A DNA stretch of 64,000 nucleotides. It comes from AP-15 sp963755435 (lineage in GTDB: Bacteria > Pseudomonadota > Alphaproteobacteria > ATCC43930 > CGMCC-115725). The position numbers and the translations under genes were made by a program. The stretch is from assembly GCA_963755435.1 (NCBI GenBank), contig CAVWJX010000003.1, positions 930,001 through 994,000 of the forward strand, read 5' to 3'. Of the stretch, positions 17,632-27,627 are shown one piece after another (the stretch's first letter is position 1; every line of letters starts with the position of its first letter). The notes under the pieces are model-generated. The model had not been told where the DNA came from and made no database searches. It was given only the letters and a program-made list of their open reading frames with translations.

Positions 17632-20600
17632 GCCGGCTCGGCCAGCGCCACGTAGGGGGCGACCCACGGGTCCTCCCGCTTGCGCTCCCAGGACGGCCCG
17701 CGGTCCGCCGGGCAGACCTCGTCGGTACGGGCAGAGGGCGCAGCCCTCCGGGTTCCCGGGGAACCGCCCCGCCTCGACGCCGTCCACCAGCGTGCCCACC
17801 ACCTCGGCCAGCCGCTGCTCGGTCGCCGCGGTGACCGTGAAGCCCGTCCCGGGGGAAGCGGCCCCGGTCGCTCCCCCGGTCGCTCACGAACCAGTAGCCC
17901 ACCTCCACCGGGCCGGCCGGCCGGTACCGCTCCCGCGGCGGCCAGCGCGTAGAGCGGGAGCTGCAGCCGGGTCCCGCCGGCCACCGGGTCCTCCACGGCC
18001 AACCCGGCGCCGGCCCGGTCTTGTAGTCGAGCACCGAGAGCCCGCCGCCCGCCGTGCGGTCCACGCGGTCGACGGTGCCCCGGAACGCCACCTGCCGGCC
18101 GCCGCCCACGGGGACGGTGACGCCGGGCTCGCCGCCCGGCCGAAGGCCTGCTCCACGGCCAGCGGGACGGCGCCGGCCTCCCGGCGGTACCGGCTGTCCT
18201 CCCGCAGGAAGTGGCGGAGCTCGGCCGAGGATGGCCGCCCGGTCCACCCGCCACAGCGGCGGGCGGCCCGTCAGCCCCCGCCGCTCGTAGTCGTCGAGCA
18301 CCTCCCCGGCGATCGACCGCAGGCGCTCGTCCCCCGCCTCGCCCCAGGGCGTGCCGGGATCGACCGGCGGCCCCTCGACCGCGGCGGCCACGAACCGCTC
18401 GAGCACCCGGTGCACGATGCTGCCCCGGTCGACCGGGCTGATGCGCAGCAGCGCCTCGGGCGGCTCCCGCACCTCCACCCGCAGCACGGTCTCGAACAGG
18501 TAGCGCCGGGGGCAGGCGGCGTAGGACTCGAGGCGGGTGGGCGCCTGCACGCCGCTCGCCGGGCGCGGCGCCGGCGCCGTCCACCCGGCCGTCGAAGCGG
18601 GTGAACACGGCGCTGCGCCGCTCCCGGCGGAGCTCCAGCCCCGCCGCCAGCACCGGGTCGGCCCGGGCGAGGACGTGCGCCTCCACCCGGCCGCCGGCGC
18701 CCACCCACGCCGCCAGCGAGCGCAGGTCCCAGTCGTCCAAGGACACCGGCTCCCCGGCCGGCGACGCCACCGCCGCGGCGTAGGACGGGACGGCCTCGTG
18801 GCCGCCGGCGCCGGGAAGGTCGCTCGCGAACAGCCGCCGGTCCGCGCCGGCCAGCCGGCCCACCGTGTCCAGGAGCAGCCGCGCCGGCCGCAGCGCCCGG
18901 CCCTGGCGCTGGTCGCCGGCGGCGCAGGAGAGCACCCGCTCGGGGGCCGCCGCCAGCGCCGCCAGGTAGGCGCGCCGGGCCTCGGCCGGCGCCGCCCCGC
19001 GCAGCGGCACCTCGCGGCCCCCGGCCTGCCGCACCCGGTCGGGGAGCAGGACGTCGTCCGGCGCCGGGGCCGGGAACCCGCCGTCCACCATGCCCACCAC
19101 CCAGAGGACGTCGAGGTGGAGGCCCACCACGTCGCCCACCCGCCCGACGAGCACGCCGTGGCCGAAGCGCGAGGTCTGCGGCGCGGCGGCCTCGAGCTCC
19201 ACGGCGAGGGCGGCACGGAGGTCGGCCGCCGCGGCGCGCCGGTCCCCGAGCTGCGCCATGCCCGAGAGCGCCTCGCGCACGGCGTCGAGCGCCGCCACCT
19301 CCCCCGGCGGCCAGCCCTCCTGGCGGGTGGCGTCCCCGAGCAGGTCGCGCAGGAGGCCACCGGCCCACCCCGCCCACCCGGCCCACGTGCGCGGCGCCTC
19401 GCTGCAGGCGGCCGGCCAGCCGCGCCACGAACGCCCACAGGGCGTCGCACCGGTCCGCCTCGCGGAGCAGGCGGGCCGGGGCGGCCGTCCCCGGCGGCGG
19501 GCGACGGCGGCATCGTGTGCCCGCAGCCTCGCCGCATGGGCCGCCAGCCGGTCCGCGCCACTCGTCCAGCCCGGCCACCACGCCGGCGGCCGCCGACGCG
19601 GCGTCCCACGCGTGCCCCGGGATCCGGCGGCCCCGGTGGTCCAGCAGGGGCGCCGTGGCGAGCCAGCGGGCCACGGCGTCGCGCCGCCACTGGTGGTCGG
19701 CCAGGCCCAGGGCCCCCAGCAGGGTGCGGCCGGCCACGGTGGCCGAGAGCGGCCTGATGCCCGGCCCGTGGAACGGGACGCCGGCCCGCGACAGCGTGTC
19801 GTGCAGGAGCCTCGGGTAGGGGGCCGAGCCGCCGTGCACCAGCGCCAGGCGCTCGAGGGGCACGCCGGCCGCGTTGGCGGGCCATCAGGTGCCGGGCGGC
19901 CAGCAGGACCTCGGCGTCGGCGGTGGGGGCCACCACCACCCTCGTGCCGTGGGCCACGCCGGTGGCGAACCCGGGGTCGCCGCCGTCGCCCCCGAGGCGG
20001 CGGGCCAGCTCCCGCCCGGGGCGGTCGGCCACGGGGTCGCCGGTGGAGCCCACCACCACGGTGACCGGCACCACCTCGGCCAGGGCGTCCAGGAGCGCGT
20101 GCTCGGCGGCCCCCACGCGCTCGGGGAGGTAGGCCACCACGGGCCCGACGCCGGACGCCGGGCCCGGTGCCGCCCGCACCCCGGCCACCGCGGCGGCCAC
20201 CAGGTCCACGTCGTCGTACCAGCCGGCCAGCCGCGTCTCGACCGCCTCCACCAGCCGGACGACCTCGGCCGCCCGCGGGCCCTGCGCCGCCACCGCCCGC
20301 CTGGCGGACGCCGGCACGCCCCGCAGCTCCCGGTAGGTCCGGGCGAGGGCCCGCACGGTGGCCGGCTGCTCGCCGGGCCGCGGCCAGGTCCCCGCGCGCC
20401 GTCCCGGCGAGCGCCTCCCGGACCGCCTCGTGGAGCACGGCCGGGCCCACCGGCCGGCGGTCCGCCGCCCCCACCCGGCCGCCGGCCAGCTCGCCGGCCA
20501 GCCGCGGGAACGTGGAGAACTGCACGTTGGCGATCCCGGGGCCCCCGGCCGCCAGCCGCCGCCGCAGGGCCAGCCCGACCGTCCCCCTGGGCACCACCAC

Positions 20601-20705
20601 CGTCACCCGGCGCAGCGGGTCGCCCCCCTGGGCGGCGGCGAGCGCCCGGGCGAGCGCCCCGAACGCCGCCTCGCCGTAGGGCTCGACGGCGACGGCGACG
20701 GTCAC
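17628..20705 (-). CDS. addB: PD-(D/E)XK nuclease, AddB-like
   Basis: Partner of AddA; inactive helicase-like part followed by a nuclease domain. The GTG at 20705 begins MTVAVAVEPYGEAAFGALAR. The C-terminal part has RLESYAACPRRYLFETVLRV, then GLSVLDYKTG (nuclease catalytic Asp and Lys) and EGCALCPYRDEVCPADRG. The single Cys in YAACP together with CALC and the later Cys form the four-cysteine iron-sulfur staple known from AddB. About 1,020 aa. Frame shifts occur near 20,390, 19,875 and several later points. The ATGA overlap with addA implies translational coupling. Confidence 0.85.
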   Translation of the reverse strand: MTVAVAVEPYGEAAFGALARALAAAQGGDPLRRVTVVVPRGTVGLALRRRLAAGGPGIANVQFSTFPRLAGELAGGRVGAADRRPVGPAVLHEAVREALAGTARGDLAAARRAAGHRAGPRPDLPGAAGRAGVRQAGGGGAGPAGGRGRPAGGGGRDAAGRLVRRRGPGGRRGGRGAGGTGPGVRRRARGGLPPRARGGRRARAPGRPGRGGAGHRGGGLHRRPRGRPPRAGAGPPPRGRRRRPRVRHRRGPRHEGGGGPHRRRRGPAGRPAPDGPPTRPACPSSAWRWCTAARPPTRGSCTTRCRGPASRSTGRASGRSRPPWPAAPCWGPWAWPTTSGGATPWPAGSPRRPCWTTGAAGSRGTRGTPRRRPPAWWPGWTSGADRLAAHAARLRAHDAAVARRRGRPPRPACSARRTGATPCGRSWRGWPAACSEAPRTWAGWAGWAGGLLRDLLGDATRQEGWPPGEVAALDAVREALSGMAQLGDRRAAAADLRAALAVELEAAAPQTSRFGHGVLVGRVGDVVGLHLDVLWVVGMVDGGFPAPAPDDVLLPDRVRQAGGREVPLRGAAPAEARRAYLAALAAAPERVLSCAAGDQRQGRALRPARLLLDTVGRLAGADRRLFASDLPGAGGHEAVPSYAAAVASPAGEPVSLDDWDLRSLAAWVGAGGRVEAHVLARADPVLAAGLELRRERRSAVFTRFDGRVDGAGAAPGERRAGAHPPRVLRRLPPALPVRDRAAGGGAGAARGAAAHQPGRPGQHRAPGARAVRGRRGRGAAGRSRHALGRGGGRAPAVDRRGGARRLRAAGADGPPAAVAGGPGGHPRPSSATSCGRTAGTAGRPAPSRWPWSRPSAGRRARRHRPRGRRPAGGVPGHRRPRGPHGGRRALGARLQDRAGAGLAVEDPVAGGTRLQLPLYALAAAGAVPAGRPGGGGLLVRERPGERPGPLPPGRASRSPRRPSSGWPRWWARWWTASRRGGSPGTRRAAPSARTDEVCPADRGPSWERKREDPWVAPYVALAEPA

Positions 20706-22258
20706 CCCGCGCCGGCTGGCCCGGCGGCCGCCGGGTCCGCCGCCTCCCCCCTCCCCCGGCGCGGCCCGGCCTTCCCGCCCGCCGCCGGGCAGCTCCCCGG
20801 CCGGTGCCGGCTCCACCAGCTCCGGCGCGGTCAGCGGCCGCGGGGCCGACTCCACGGGGCCGAGCTCCGCCAGCTCCTCCGCCTCGAACCACGGCGCCGA
20901 GCTCCGGGGAACTTCCGCGCCGTGACCAGCACCCGCGACTCCAGCGACCCCACCGCCTGGTTGAAGGCCTCCACCGTGGTGGTCAGGCCCCGCTGCAGCT
21001 TGGCCAGGTGCTCCCCCATGACCCGCAGCCGGTCGTAGAGCTCGGCGCCGAGCTGCTGGACCACGCGGGCGTTCTCGGCCAGCGCCTCCTGCCGCCAGCC
21101 GTAGGCGACCGTCCGCAGCAGGGCGATGAGGGTGGTCGGCGTGGTCAGGAGCACCCGGCTGCGCCATGGCGTGCTCGATGAGCGTGGGGTCGTGCTCGAA
21201 CGCGGCGGCCAGCAGCGGGTCGCCGGGGACGAAGGCCACCACGAAGCTCGGGAGCTCGGGTCGAACTGGCTGCCAGTACTCCCGCTTGGCCAGCTGGTCG
21301 ACGTGGGCGCGGAGCTGCCGGGCGTGCGCCACCAGGTGCGACCTTGCGCTCCCCGTCGTCCGTCGGTCTCGCCGGCGCGCAGGAACGCCTCCAGCGGCAC
21401 CTTGGCGTCGACCACCACCTGGGCCGCCGCCCGGCAGCTGCACCACCATGTCCGGGCCGGAGCCGCCCGTCGGCGGTCGGTCCCGAGACCTGCTCCTCGA
21501 AGTCGCAGTGCGCGCAGCATCCCGGCCATCTCGACCACCCGGCGGAGCTGGAGCTCGCCCCAGCGACCCCGGGTCTGCGGCGCCCGAGCGCGGTGACCAG
21601 GTTCCGCGTCTCCTGCTGGAGCTGCTCCTGGGTCGGCCCGAGCTGGCCGACCTGCTCGGTGAGCCCGGCGTAGGCGCCCTTGCGGTCGAGCTCGAGCTGG
21701 CGGAGCCCCTGCTCGTACTTGTCCAGGGTCTCCTGCAGCGGCTGGAGGAGCTGGGCGATGGCCTGCTGCCGCTGGGCCAGGTCGCCCTCGGGCCGCCTCC
21801 TGGGCCTGCTCAGCCGGGCTGTCGGCCAGGGCGAGGAACTGCTCGGCGTTCTGCTGCAGCGCCTGGCTGGACAGCTCGGCGAACGACCCCAGCAGGCGCT
21901 GCCGGTCCTCCTCCCGGCGCCGGCCCGCTCGGCGGCGGCCTGCCGGCGGTGCTCCACCTCGGCGGCGAGCCGCTCCTTCTCGGCCTCGGACGGCGGCGAG
22001 CGCCGACCGCTCGGCGGCCAGCTCGGCGGCCTGGCGCCCGGCGGCCTGGCGGGCCTCCTCGAGCAGCGCCTCGGCGGTGCGGGCGTCGGCCGCCGACCTG
22101 CCCTGGCGCACGGCGTGCACCACGAGGCCCGCGGCCAGCCCGACCACCAGGCCGACGAGCCAGGCCCGACCACCAGGCCGGCCGTCACCGCGGGCCACCA
22201 CCCGTCGCTGGCTGGGACCTCTCCCTCGCTGTGGCGTTGCCATCGTGCGGTCCTCCAC
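20702..22258 (-). CDS. rmuC: DNA recombination protein RmuC
   Basis: RmuC proteins limit DNA inversions and carry a divergent endonuclease-like domain behind a membrane anchor and coiled coil. The start is the GTG at 22258, or the ATG at 22243. One transmembrane helix (WLVGLVVGLAAGLVVHAV) lies near residue 35. A long Ala/Glu/Arg-rich coiled coil is followed by the RmuC core: VVVDAKVPLEAFL, SPASFVVAFVPGDPLLAAAFE-like sequence, LLTTPTTLIALLRTVAYGWR, NARVVQQLGAELYDRLRVMG and LVTARKF. The frame of the C-terminal tail runs on into addB; a TGA at 20702 overlapping the addB GTG is the likely true stop if one shift is allowed. About ten frame shifts. Confidence 0.85.
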
Positions 22259-22320
22259 GGTCGCTTCCCGGGCCAGCCGGGCCAGCGTACCGGTGGGGTG
22301 TCACACGGTACGGTGGCCCG

Positions 22321-23121
22321 ATGGTCGTTCCGGCTGGGCGGCTCCCGGCGGCCGCCCCAGGCGCCGCCGGCGCCCTCCCGGACGGCGCGGCCGGCCTCGG
22401 GGCACGCCGGAGGGCGCCGGAGACCGCCAGGACGGTCGGTCGCCTCCCGGCGCGCGCCGCGCCCGAGCGACCTCCCGCCGGTCGCTGGCCGAGATCGACC
22501 GGATCTTCGTGCAGGTCTTCGCGCTGGTGGGCGAGGCCATCGCCGGCGCCACCCACGCCCTGCTGGCCGGCGACCGCGAGGCGGCCAAGCAGCTGGTCCA
22601 GCGCGACGAGATGGTCGACGCGCTCATCGGCGAGATCGGCGCCGCTGGCCCAGCGAGCAGCTGGTGGACGGCGACACCACGCCCGACGAGCGCCGCGAGC
22701 TGGTGGCCGTCCTGCGGATGCTGCCCGACCTCGACCGCAACGGGGACCTGGCCGAGCACATCGCCCGGCGGGCGGCCCGCGGGCTCGGGCGCCGAGATGT
22801 CGGCCCGCAGCCGCGGGCCTGGTCGAGCGCATGGGCGAGGTGGCCGCCGACGATCTGGCGCAGCACCGCCGACGCCTTCGCCGAGCGGTCGGTGACCGGC
22901 GCCAACGTGCGTCGACGACCTCGACGACGAGCTGGACGACCTCCACGTCACCCTCACCGCCGAGCTGGTGGCCGGGACCATGCCGCTGCCGGTGGCCATC
23001 GAGCTGGCCATGGTGGCCCGCTTCTACGAGCGCTTCGGCGACCACGCCGTCAACCTGGCCCGCCGCATGGCGGCCCTGGTGGGCGGCGGCCCCGAGCCGG
23101 GGCACCTCGGGCGCCGACTGA
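22321..23121 (+). CDS. phoU: PhoU-like phosphate signalling protein
   Basis: PhoU proteins form helical bundles that link the Pst transporter to the PhoR/PhoP sensor system and often bind metal clusters. The ATG at 22321 is the only clear start; the first 50 residues are low-complexity and uncertain. The core reads SLAEIDRIFVQVFALVGEAI, then LLAGDREAAKQLVQRDEMVD, LRMLPDLDRNGDLAEHIARR and, in the second repeat, PLPVAIELAMVARFYERFGD HAVNLARRMAALVGG. The FYERFGDHAVNLARR stretch is the family signature. Seven or so frame shifts. TGA at 23119-23121. The pst genes lie 37 kb away, so PhoU is not in the pst operon here. Confidence 0.82.
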   Translation: MVVPAGRLPAAAPGAAGALPDGAAGLGARRRAPETARTVGRLPARAAPERPPAGRWPRSTGSSCRSSRWWARPSPAPPTPCWPATARRPSSWSSATRWSTRSSARSAPLAQRAAGGRRHHARRAPRAGGRPADAARPRPQRGPGRAHRPAGGPRARAPRCRPAAAGLVERMGEVAADDLAQHRRRLRRAVGDRRQRASTTSTTSWTTSTSPSPPSWWPGPCRCRWPSSWPWWPASTSASATTPSTWPAAWRPWWAAAPSRGTSGAD

Positions 23122-23138
23122 GCCGGGCGCCGAGCCCG

Positions 23139-24174
23139 TCAGAACCTGCAGGTCGAGCAGGGCCTCGGCGATCTGCACGGCGTTGAGGGCCGCCCCCTTG
23201 CGGAGGTTGTCGCCGCACGACGAACAGGGCCAGCCCGTCGGCGCCGTCGGCCCGCCGGATCCGGCCGACGAGCGACGGGTCGCGGCCGGCGCGCCGAGCG
23301 GGGTCGGCAGGTCGGCCAGCGCGACGCCCGGGCGCCGCGCCGAGCAGCTCGGTCGGCCGCGCTCGGGCGAGAGGTCGCGCGTCGAACTCGGCGACGATGG
23401 CCGCCGAGTGGCCGGTGAACACCGGCACCCGGACGCAGGTGCAGGTCGACCGGGAGGTCGGGGAGCCCGAGGATCTTGCGGCTCTCGTTGCGGTACTTCT
23501 GCTCCTCGTCGGTCTCGCGCGAGCCGTCGTCGACCAGCGTCCCGGCGAGCGGCAGCACGTTGTGGGCGATCGGTGGCGGGGAACTTCGACGGGCGGCGGG
23601 GAAGTCGACCGCCGCGCCGTCGAAGGTGAGCTCGGCGGCCCGGTCGGCGGTCTTGGCCAGCTGCTCGGCCAGCTCGGCCACCCCGGCCAGGCCGGCGCCG
23701 GAGACCGCCTGGTAGGTGGCCACGACCAGCCGGCGCAGGCCGGCCTCGTCGTGCAGCGGCTTCAGCACCGGCATGGCCACCATGGTCGTGCAGTTCGGGT
23801 TGGCGACGATCCCCTTCGGGATGGAGGCCAGGGCGTCGGCGTTGACCTCGGGCACGACGAGGGGGACGTCGGGGTCCATCCGCCAGGCCGAGGAGTTGTC
23901 GATCACGACGGCCCCGGCGGCGGCGAGCCGCGGGCGCGAGCTCGCGCGAGGCGGTCGCCCCGGTCGAGCACAGGGCGATGTCGATGCCCGGCGAGGTCGG
24001 CGGCGGCGGCGTCCTCCACCACGACCTCGCCGTCGCCCCAGGGCAGGCGGCGTGCCGGCCGAGCGGGCCGAGGCGAAGAAGCGGACGTCGTCGGCCGGGA
24101 AGGCGCGCTCGGCCAGCACCGCGCCGCATGACCGGCCCGACCTGGCCGGTGGCTCCGAAGACCCCGATGCGCAC
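23139..24174 (-). CDS. asd: Aspartate-semialdehyde dehydrogenase
   Basis: Reduces aspartyl phosphate to aspartate semialdehyde, second step toward lysine, threonine and methionine. The GTG at 24174 starts eight bases after the lysC stop and begins MRIGVFGATGQVGPVM (nucleotide-binding motif). The catalytic cysteine is in VANPNCTTMVAMPVLKPLHD, the substrate region in VATYQAVSGAGLAGVAEL, and a later HSAAIV segment carries the catalytic His region (FTGHSAA). The end reads DNLRKGAALNAVQIAEALL. At least eleven one-base insertions were traced; all fit placement after a third codon position. The stop at 23139 is the nearest sensible one. Confidence 0.9.
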
Positions 24175-24182
24175 GGGCCAGC

Positions 24183-25450
24183 CTAGCCAGCGTGGCCGGG
24201 CCCGCCGGCGCCCGACTGGCCGGCGTCGCCAGCTCGAAGGCGCGCGTGCAGCGCCCGCACGGCGTCGCTCCACCGCGTCCGGTCCGCGACGATGCAGGAG
24301 ATCCGGATGGTCGAGGTGGAGATCATGTCGATGTTGATCCCCTCGGCGGCCAGGGTCTCGAACATGGTCGCGGTCACCCCGGGGTGCGTCTTCATCCCGG
24401 CCCCGACCAGCGAGACCCGGGCGACGTCGTCGTCGGACGGTGACCGCCGGTGGCGCCGAGCTCGGCGCGCAGGCCCTCGGCCACCTCGACGCGCCGCGGC
24501 CAGGTCGAGCTTCGGGGCACGGTGAAGGAGATGTCGGTGGTGCCGTGCGAGCGAGGTGTTCTGCACGATCATGTCGACGTTGACCGACCGGTCGGCCAGC
24601 GCCCGGAAGAGCCGGGCGGCGATGCCCGGGCGGTCGGGCACGCCGGTGACCGTGACCTTGGCCTCCGAGGTGTCGTGGGTGACGGCGGTGACGACGGCCT
24701 GTTCCATGGACTGCATCCTCCTCGACGACCCAGGTGCCCGGCTCCCAGGTGAAGCTCGACCGGACGTGCAGCGGCACGTGGTGGTTGCGGGCGAACTCGA
24801 CCGAGCGCAGCTGCGAGCACCCGCCCGCCGGTGGCGGCGATCTCGAGCATCTCCTCGAAGCTGACCCGCGGCAGCCGGCGGGCGTCGGGCACCACCCGCG
24901 GGTCGGCGCTGAAGACCCCGGTGACGTCGGTGTAGATCTCGCAGCGCGTCGGCGCCGAGCACCGCGGCCAGCGCCACCGCCGTGGTGTCCGAGCCGCCGC
25001 GGCCGAGGGTCGTGACGTCGCGGTCGGTCGAGACGCCCTGGAACCCGGCCACCACCGGGACCTGCCCGGCGGCGAGGGCCTCGCGGAGCCGGTCGGCCCG
25101 GATCTCGAGGATCTTGGCCCGGGTGTGGTCGGTGTCGGTGATGATCCCGGCCTGGCTCCCGGTGAACGAGGCGGCCGCGACGCCGAGGTCGGCCAGGGCC
25201 ATGCAGAGCAGGGCCATCGAGATCCGCTCCCCGGCGCTGACCAGCATGTCGTACTCTCGCGGCGGGCTGGCGGCGCTGACGCTCGTCGGCCAGCCGGATC
25301 AGGTCGTCGGTGGTCTTGCCCATGGCGCTCACCACGACCACCACGTCGTCGCCGGCGCCGGCGGGTGCGGGCGACGTGGTCGGCCACGGCCCGGATGCGC
25401 TCGGCGTCGCCGACCGAGGTCCCGCCGAACTTCTGCACGACCAGGGGCAC
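24183..25450 (-). CDS. lysC: Aspartate kinase
   Basis: First enzyme of the aspartate family pathway; phosphorylates aspartate. ATG 25450 begins MPLVVQKFGGTSVGDAERIR, the kinase signature KFGGTSV. Then come VVVVSAMGKTTDDLIRLADE, LVSAGERISMALLCMALADL, the nucleotide loop region TTLGRGGSDTTAVALAAVLG and EIYTDVTGVFSADPRVV. Two ACT domains follow (VTVTGVPDRPGIAARLFRAL and VSLVGAGMKTHPGVTATMFE), which suggest feedback control by end-product amino acids, as known for this family. Ends at the TAG at 24183. About 420 aa. Eight or more frame shifts. Confidence 0.93.
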
Positions 25451-25519
25451 GCGGCCGACGCTACCGGGACCGGGCGCAACGGGCGACTCGGCCGCGCCCG
25501 CGCGGTATGGTGTGCGGCC

Positions 25520-26387
25520 GTGCCCAGCGAGAAACGAGCCCGACAGCAGGCCGCGCGGCCGAGACGCCAGGCCGAGCAGGCAGAGGCCAAGCGCCGAGCG
25601 CCGTCCGCCGCACCGTCATCGGGACCTCGGTCGTCGTGGTGGTCGGCATCGCCGTCGCTGGTGATCGTCGTCCGTGGTCGTCGCGACCAGCCGACGACCA
25701 CCACGGCGTCGACGGCCTCGACCACCACCACCACGACGACCGCGACGCGGCGACCAGGCCGACGCCAGACAGGCGGCCAACGCCGCCGCCGGTCGCCGCC
25801 GGCTGCCCGGCCAGTCCACCACGACCCGGGTCAACACCCTGAGCTGGTCGTCGCCGCCGGCCATGACCATCGACCCGACCAAGACCTACACGGCCACCGT
25901 CAAGACCACGGCCGGCACCTTCGTGATCACACTGCGACGCCAAGACAGCGCCGCAGACGGTCAACAACTTCGTCTTCCTGGCCAAGAAGGACTACTACAA
26001 CTGCGTCATCTTCCACCGGGTCATCCCGGGCTTCATGGACCAGACCGGCGACCCGACCGGCACCGGCTCGGGCGGCCCGGGCTACAAGTTCGCCAACGAG
26101 AACCGTCGCCGCAAGCTCGCCTACGCCACCGGCGACGGTGGCCATGGCCAACTCGGCGAGCACCGACACCAACGGCAGCCAGTTCTTCATCGTCGCCGGC
26201 GGCGCCGCGACGCTCAACGGCGACCTCGCCGAGCGCGACGTACTCGCTGTTCGGCAAGGTCGATCTCGGGCATGACCGTGGTCGAAGAAGATCAACACCG
26301 AGGGGACACCGCCAGCAACGGCGTGCCGCCCGAAGGTGACCCAGCGCATCCTGCGTCACCGTCACGACAGGTCAGAGGAGGCCACCA
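25520..26387 (+). CDS. Membrane-anchored peptidyl-prolyl isomerase, cyclophilin type
   Basis: Catalyses cis-trans isomerisation of prolyl bonds, here probably outside the membrane. The GTG at 25520 begins with a basic segment (MPSEKRARQQAAR), then one transmembrane helix (VVVVVGIAVALVIVV) and a linker made almost only of Thr, Ala and Asp codons. The cyclophilin domain has FVITL, TVNNFVFLAKKDYY, VIFHRVIPGFMDQTGDPTGT and DTNGSQFFIVAG, with the catalytic FHR and the QFF/active-site Gln-Phe. It ends around TQRILR, but no stop codon is found in any frame before the next start, so the boundary to the second cyclophilin gene (ATG 26388) is unclear. About seven frame shifts. Confidence 0.84.
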
Positions 26388-26943
26388 TGCACCGACGAGT
26401 CCCCGCCGCCGACGGCTCGAGCCCGAAGCGCCAGCAGTTCGACGCCGAGCCGCCGATGGGCATCGACCCGGCCAAGCGCTACACCGCCACGATGGTCACC
26501 TCCAAGGGCACGATGGTGATCGCGCTCGACGCCGCTGGCGGCGCCGAGGACGGTCAACAACTTCGTCTTCCTGGCCCGCTACCACTACTACGACGGCGTC
26601 GTCTTCCACCGGATCATCCCCGGCTTCGTCGCTCCAGGGCGGCGACCCCGAGGGCACCGGCCGGGGCGGCCCCGGCTACCGGTTCGCCGACGAGCTGCCC
26701 AAGCCCGGCCGCTACCAGATCGGCTCGCTGGCCATGGCCAACGCCGGCCCGAACACCAACGGCAGCCAGTTCTTCATCATCAGCGGCCCCGACGGCGCCG
26801 CCCTGCCGCCCCAGTACTCGCTGTTCGGCGCGGTGGTGGCCGGCGGCGACGTGGTGGCGGCCATCGACGCCGTGGGCACGCCGCTCGGGCAAGCCCACCG
26901 AAGCGGGTGGTCATCGAGTCGGTGACGATCGAAGAGCGACTGA
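26388..26943 (+). CDS. Peptidyl-prolyl isomerase, cyclophilin type (second copy)
   Basis: Second cyclophilin directly behind the first. The ATG at 26388 lies about six bases after an AGGAGG ribosome site (26376-26381). It lacks a signal or membrane helix, so it should be cytoplasmic. Domain motifs are TATMVTSKGTMVIALDA, TVNNFVFLARYHYYDG, VVFHRIIPGFVLQGGDPEGT and NTNGSQFFIISGPDGAALPP, ending VVIESVTIEED at the TGA 26941-26943. About 180 aa. Three or four frame shifts. Pairs of cyclophilins, one anchored and one soluble, occur in other actinobacteria. Confidence 0.88.
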
Positions 26944-27625
26944 GGTCGGCCGAGGCCGTCGGCCGTCCACGAAGCACCGGCCGACCGGGCCCGCACGCTC
27001 CGCCAGCAGCCCTCGCCGGCGTCCCGCACGCAGCGCCGCAGCGCGGTGCGCTCGGGGATGCCCACCACCGGCAGCCCCTCGGGCGCCAGCGCCACCGAGC
27101 GGTGGAGCTTCTCCCCGTGGGCGTCCTCGTCCACGTCGCCGAAGTGGGGCACCACGGCCAGGCCGGTCGACCAGGCCCGAGGCCGACGGTGAGCGCCCCG
27201 CCCCGGGGGTCGACCATGGGGTCGGTGAGGACCATGGCCCCGCCGCCGGAGCCCGGCCACCACGGCGCCGGCCTCCCACGCCTCGCGCAGGGCCTCGAAC
27301 ACCGCCGACCCTTCAGCACCGAGCGCAGGTGCAGCGGCGAGCCCGCCGCCAGGTAGACGAAGCCGCGCCCGGCGCACCACCTCGGCCGCGCCCTCGTCCT
27401 CGGCGTCGGCCCGGCTGAGCACCATCAGGCCCTCGACCCGGCCGCCGAGCGGCTCGAACCACTCGGCCGCAGCCAGCACCTGCGCTCGGGGTGCTCGTAG
27501 GCGGCGGCCGTCGGGAGCACCAGCACCTCCGTGCCGCCCGACGCCGCCAGCAGCTCGGCGTCGAAGTCGCAGCCCTCGGTCCACTCGTCTCCACCGACGA
27601 ACGCCAGCGGTCCCACGGCCCCCAT
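26911..27625 (-). CDS. Type 1 glutamine amidotransferase-like protein, peptidase S51 family fold
   Basis: Resembles the cyanophycinase/PepE group. ATG 27625 begins MGAVGPLAFVGGDEWTEG two bases after the ABC-F stop. Later parts are EVLVLPTAAAYEHPE, VYLAAGSPLHLRSVLKGS and the nucleophile region AGSGGGAMVLTDPMVDPRGG. In active relatives this elbow reads G-x-S-A-G-A; here the catalytic serine position is Gly with a Ser one residue before, so activity may be lost or changed. Further conserved: PHFGDVDEDAHGEKL and ALAPEGLPVVGIPERTAL. Five or so frame shifts. The end at 26911 overlaps the convergent cyclophilin gene. Confidence 0.75.
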
Positions 27626-27627
27626 GT

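Noticed and set aside
13984..21449. Two fused giant proteins of more than 1,200 residues across addA/addB/rmuC
   Set aside because: The long open frames come from high GC content plus frame shifts. Motif order and ATGA/GTGA overlaps fix three separate genes.
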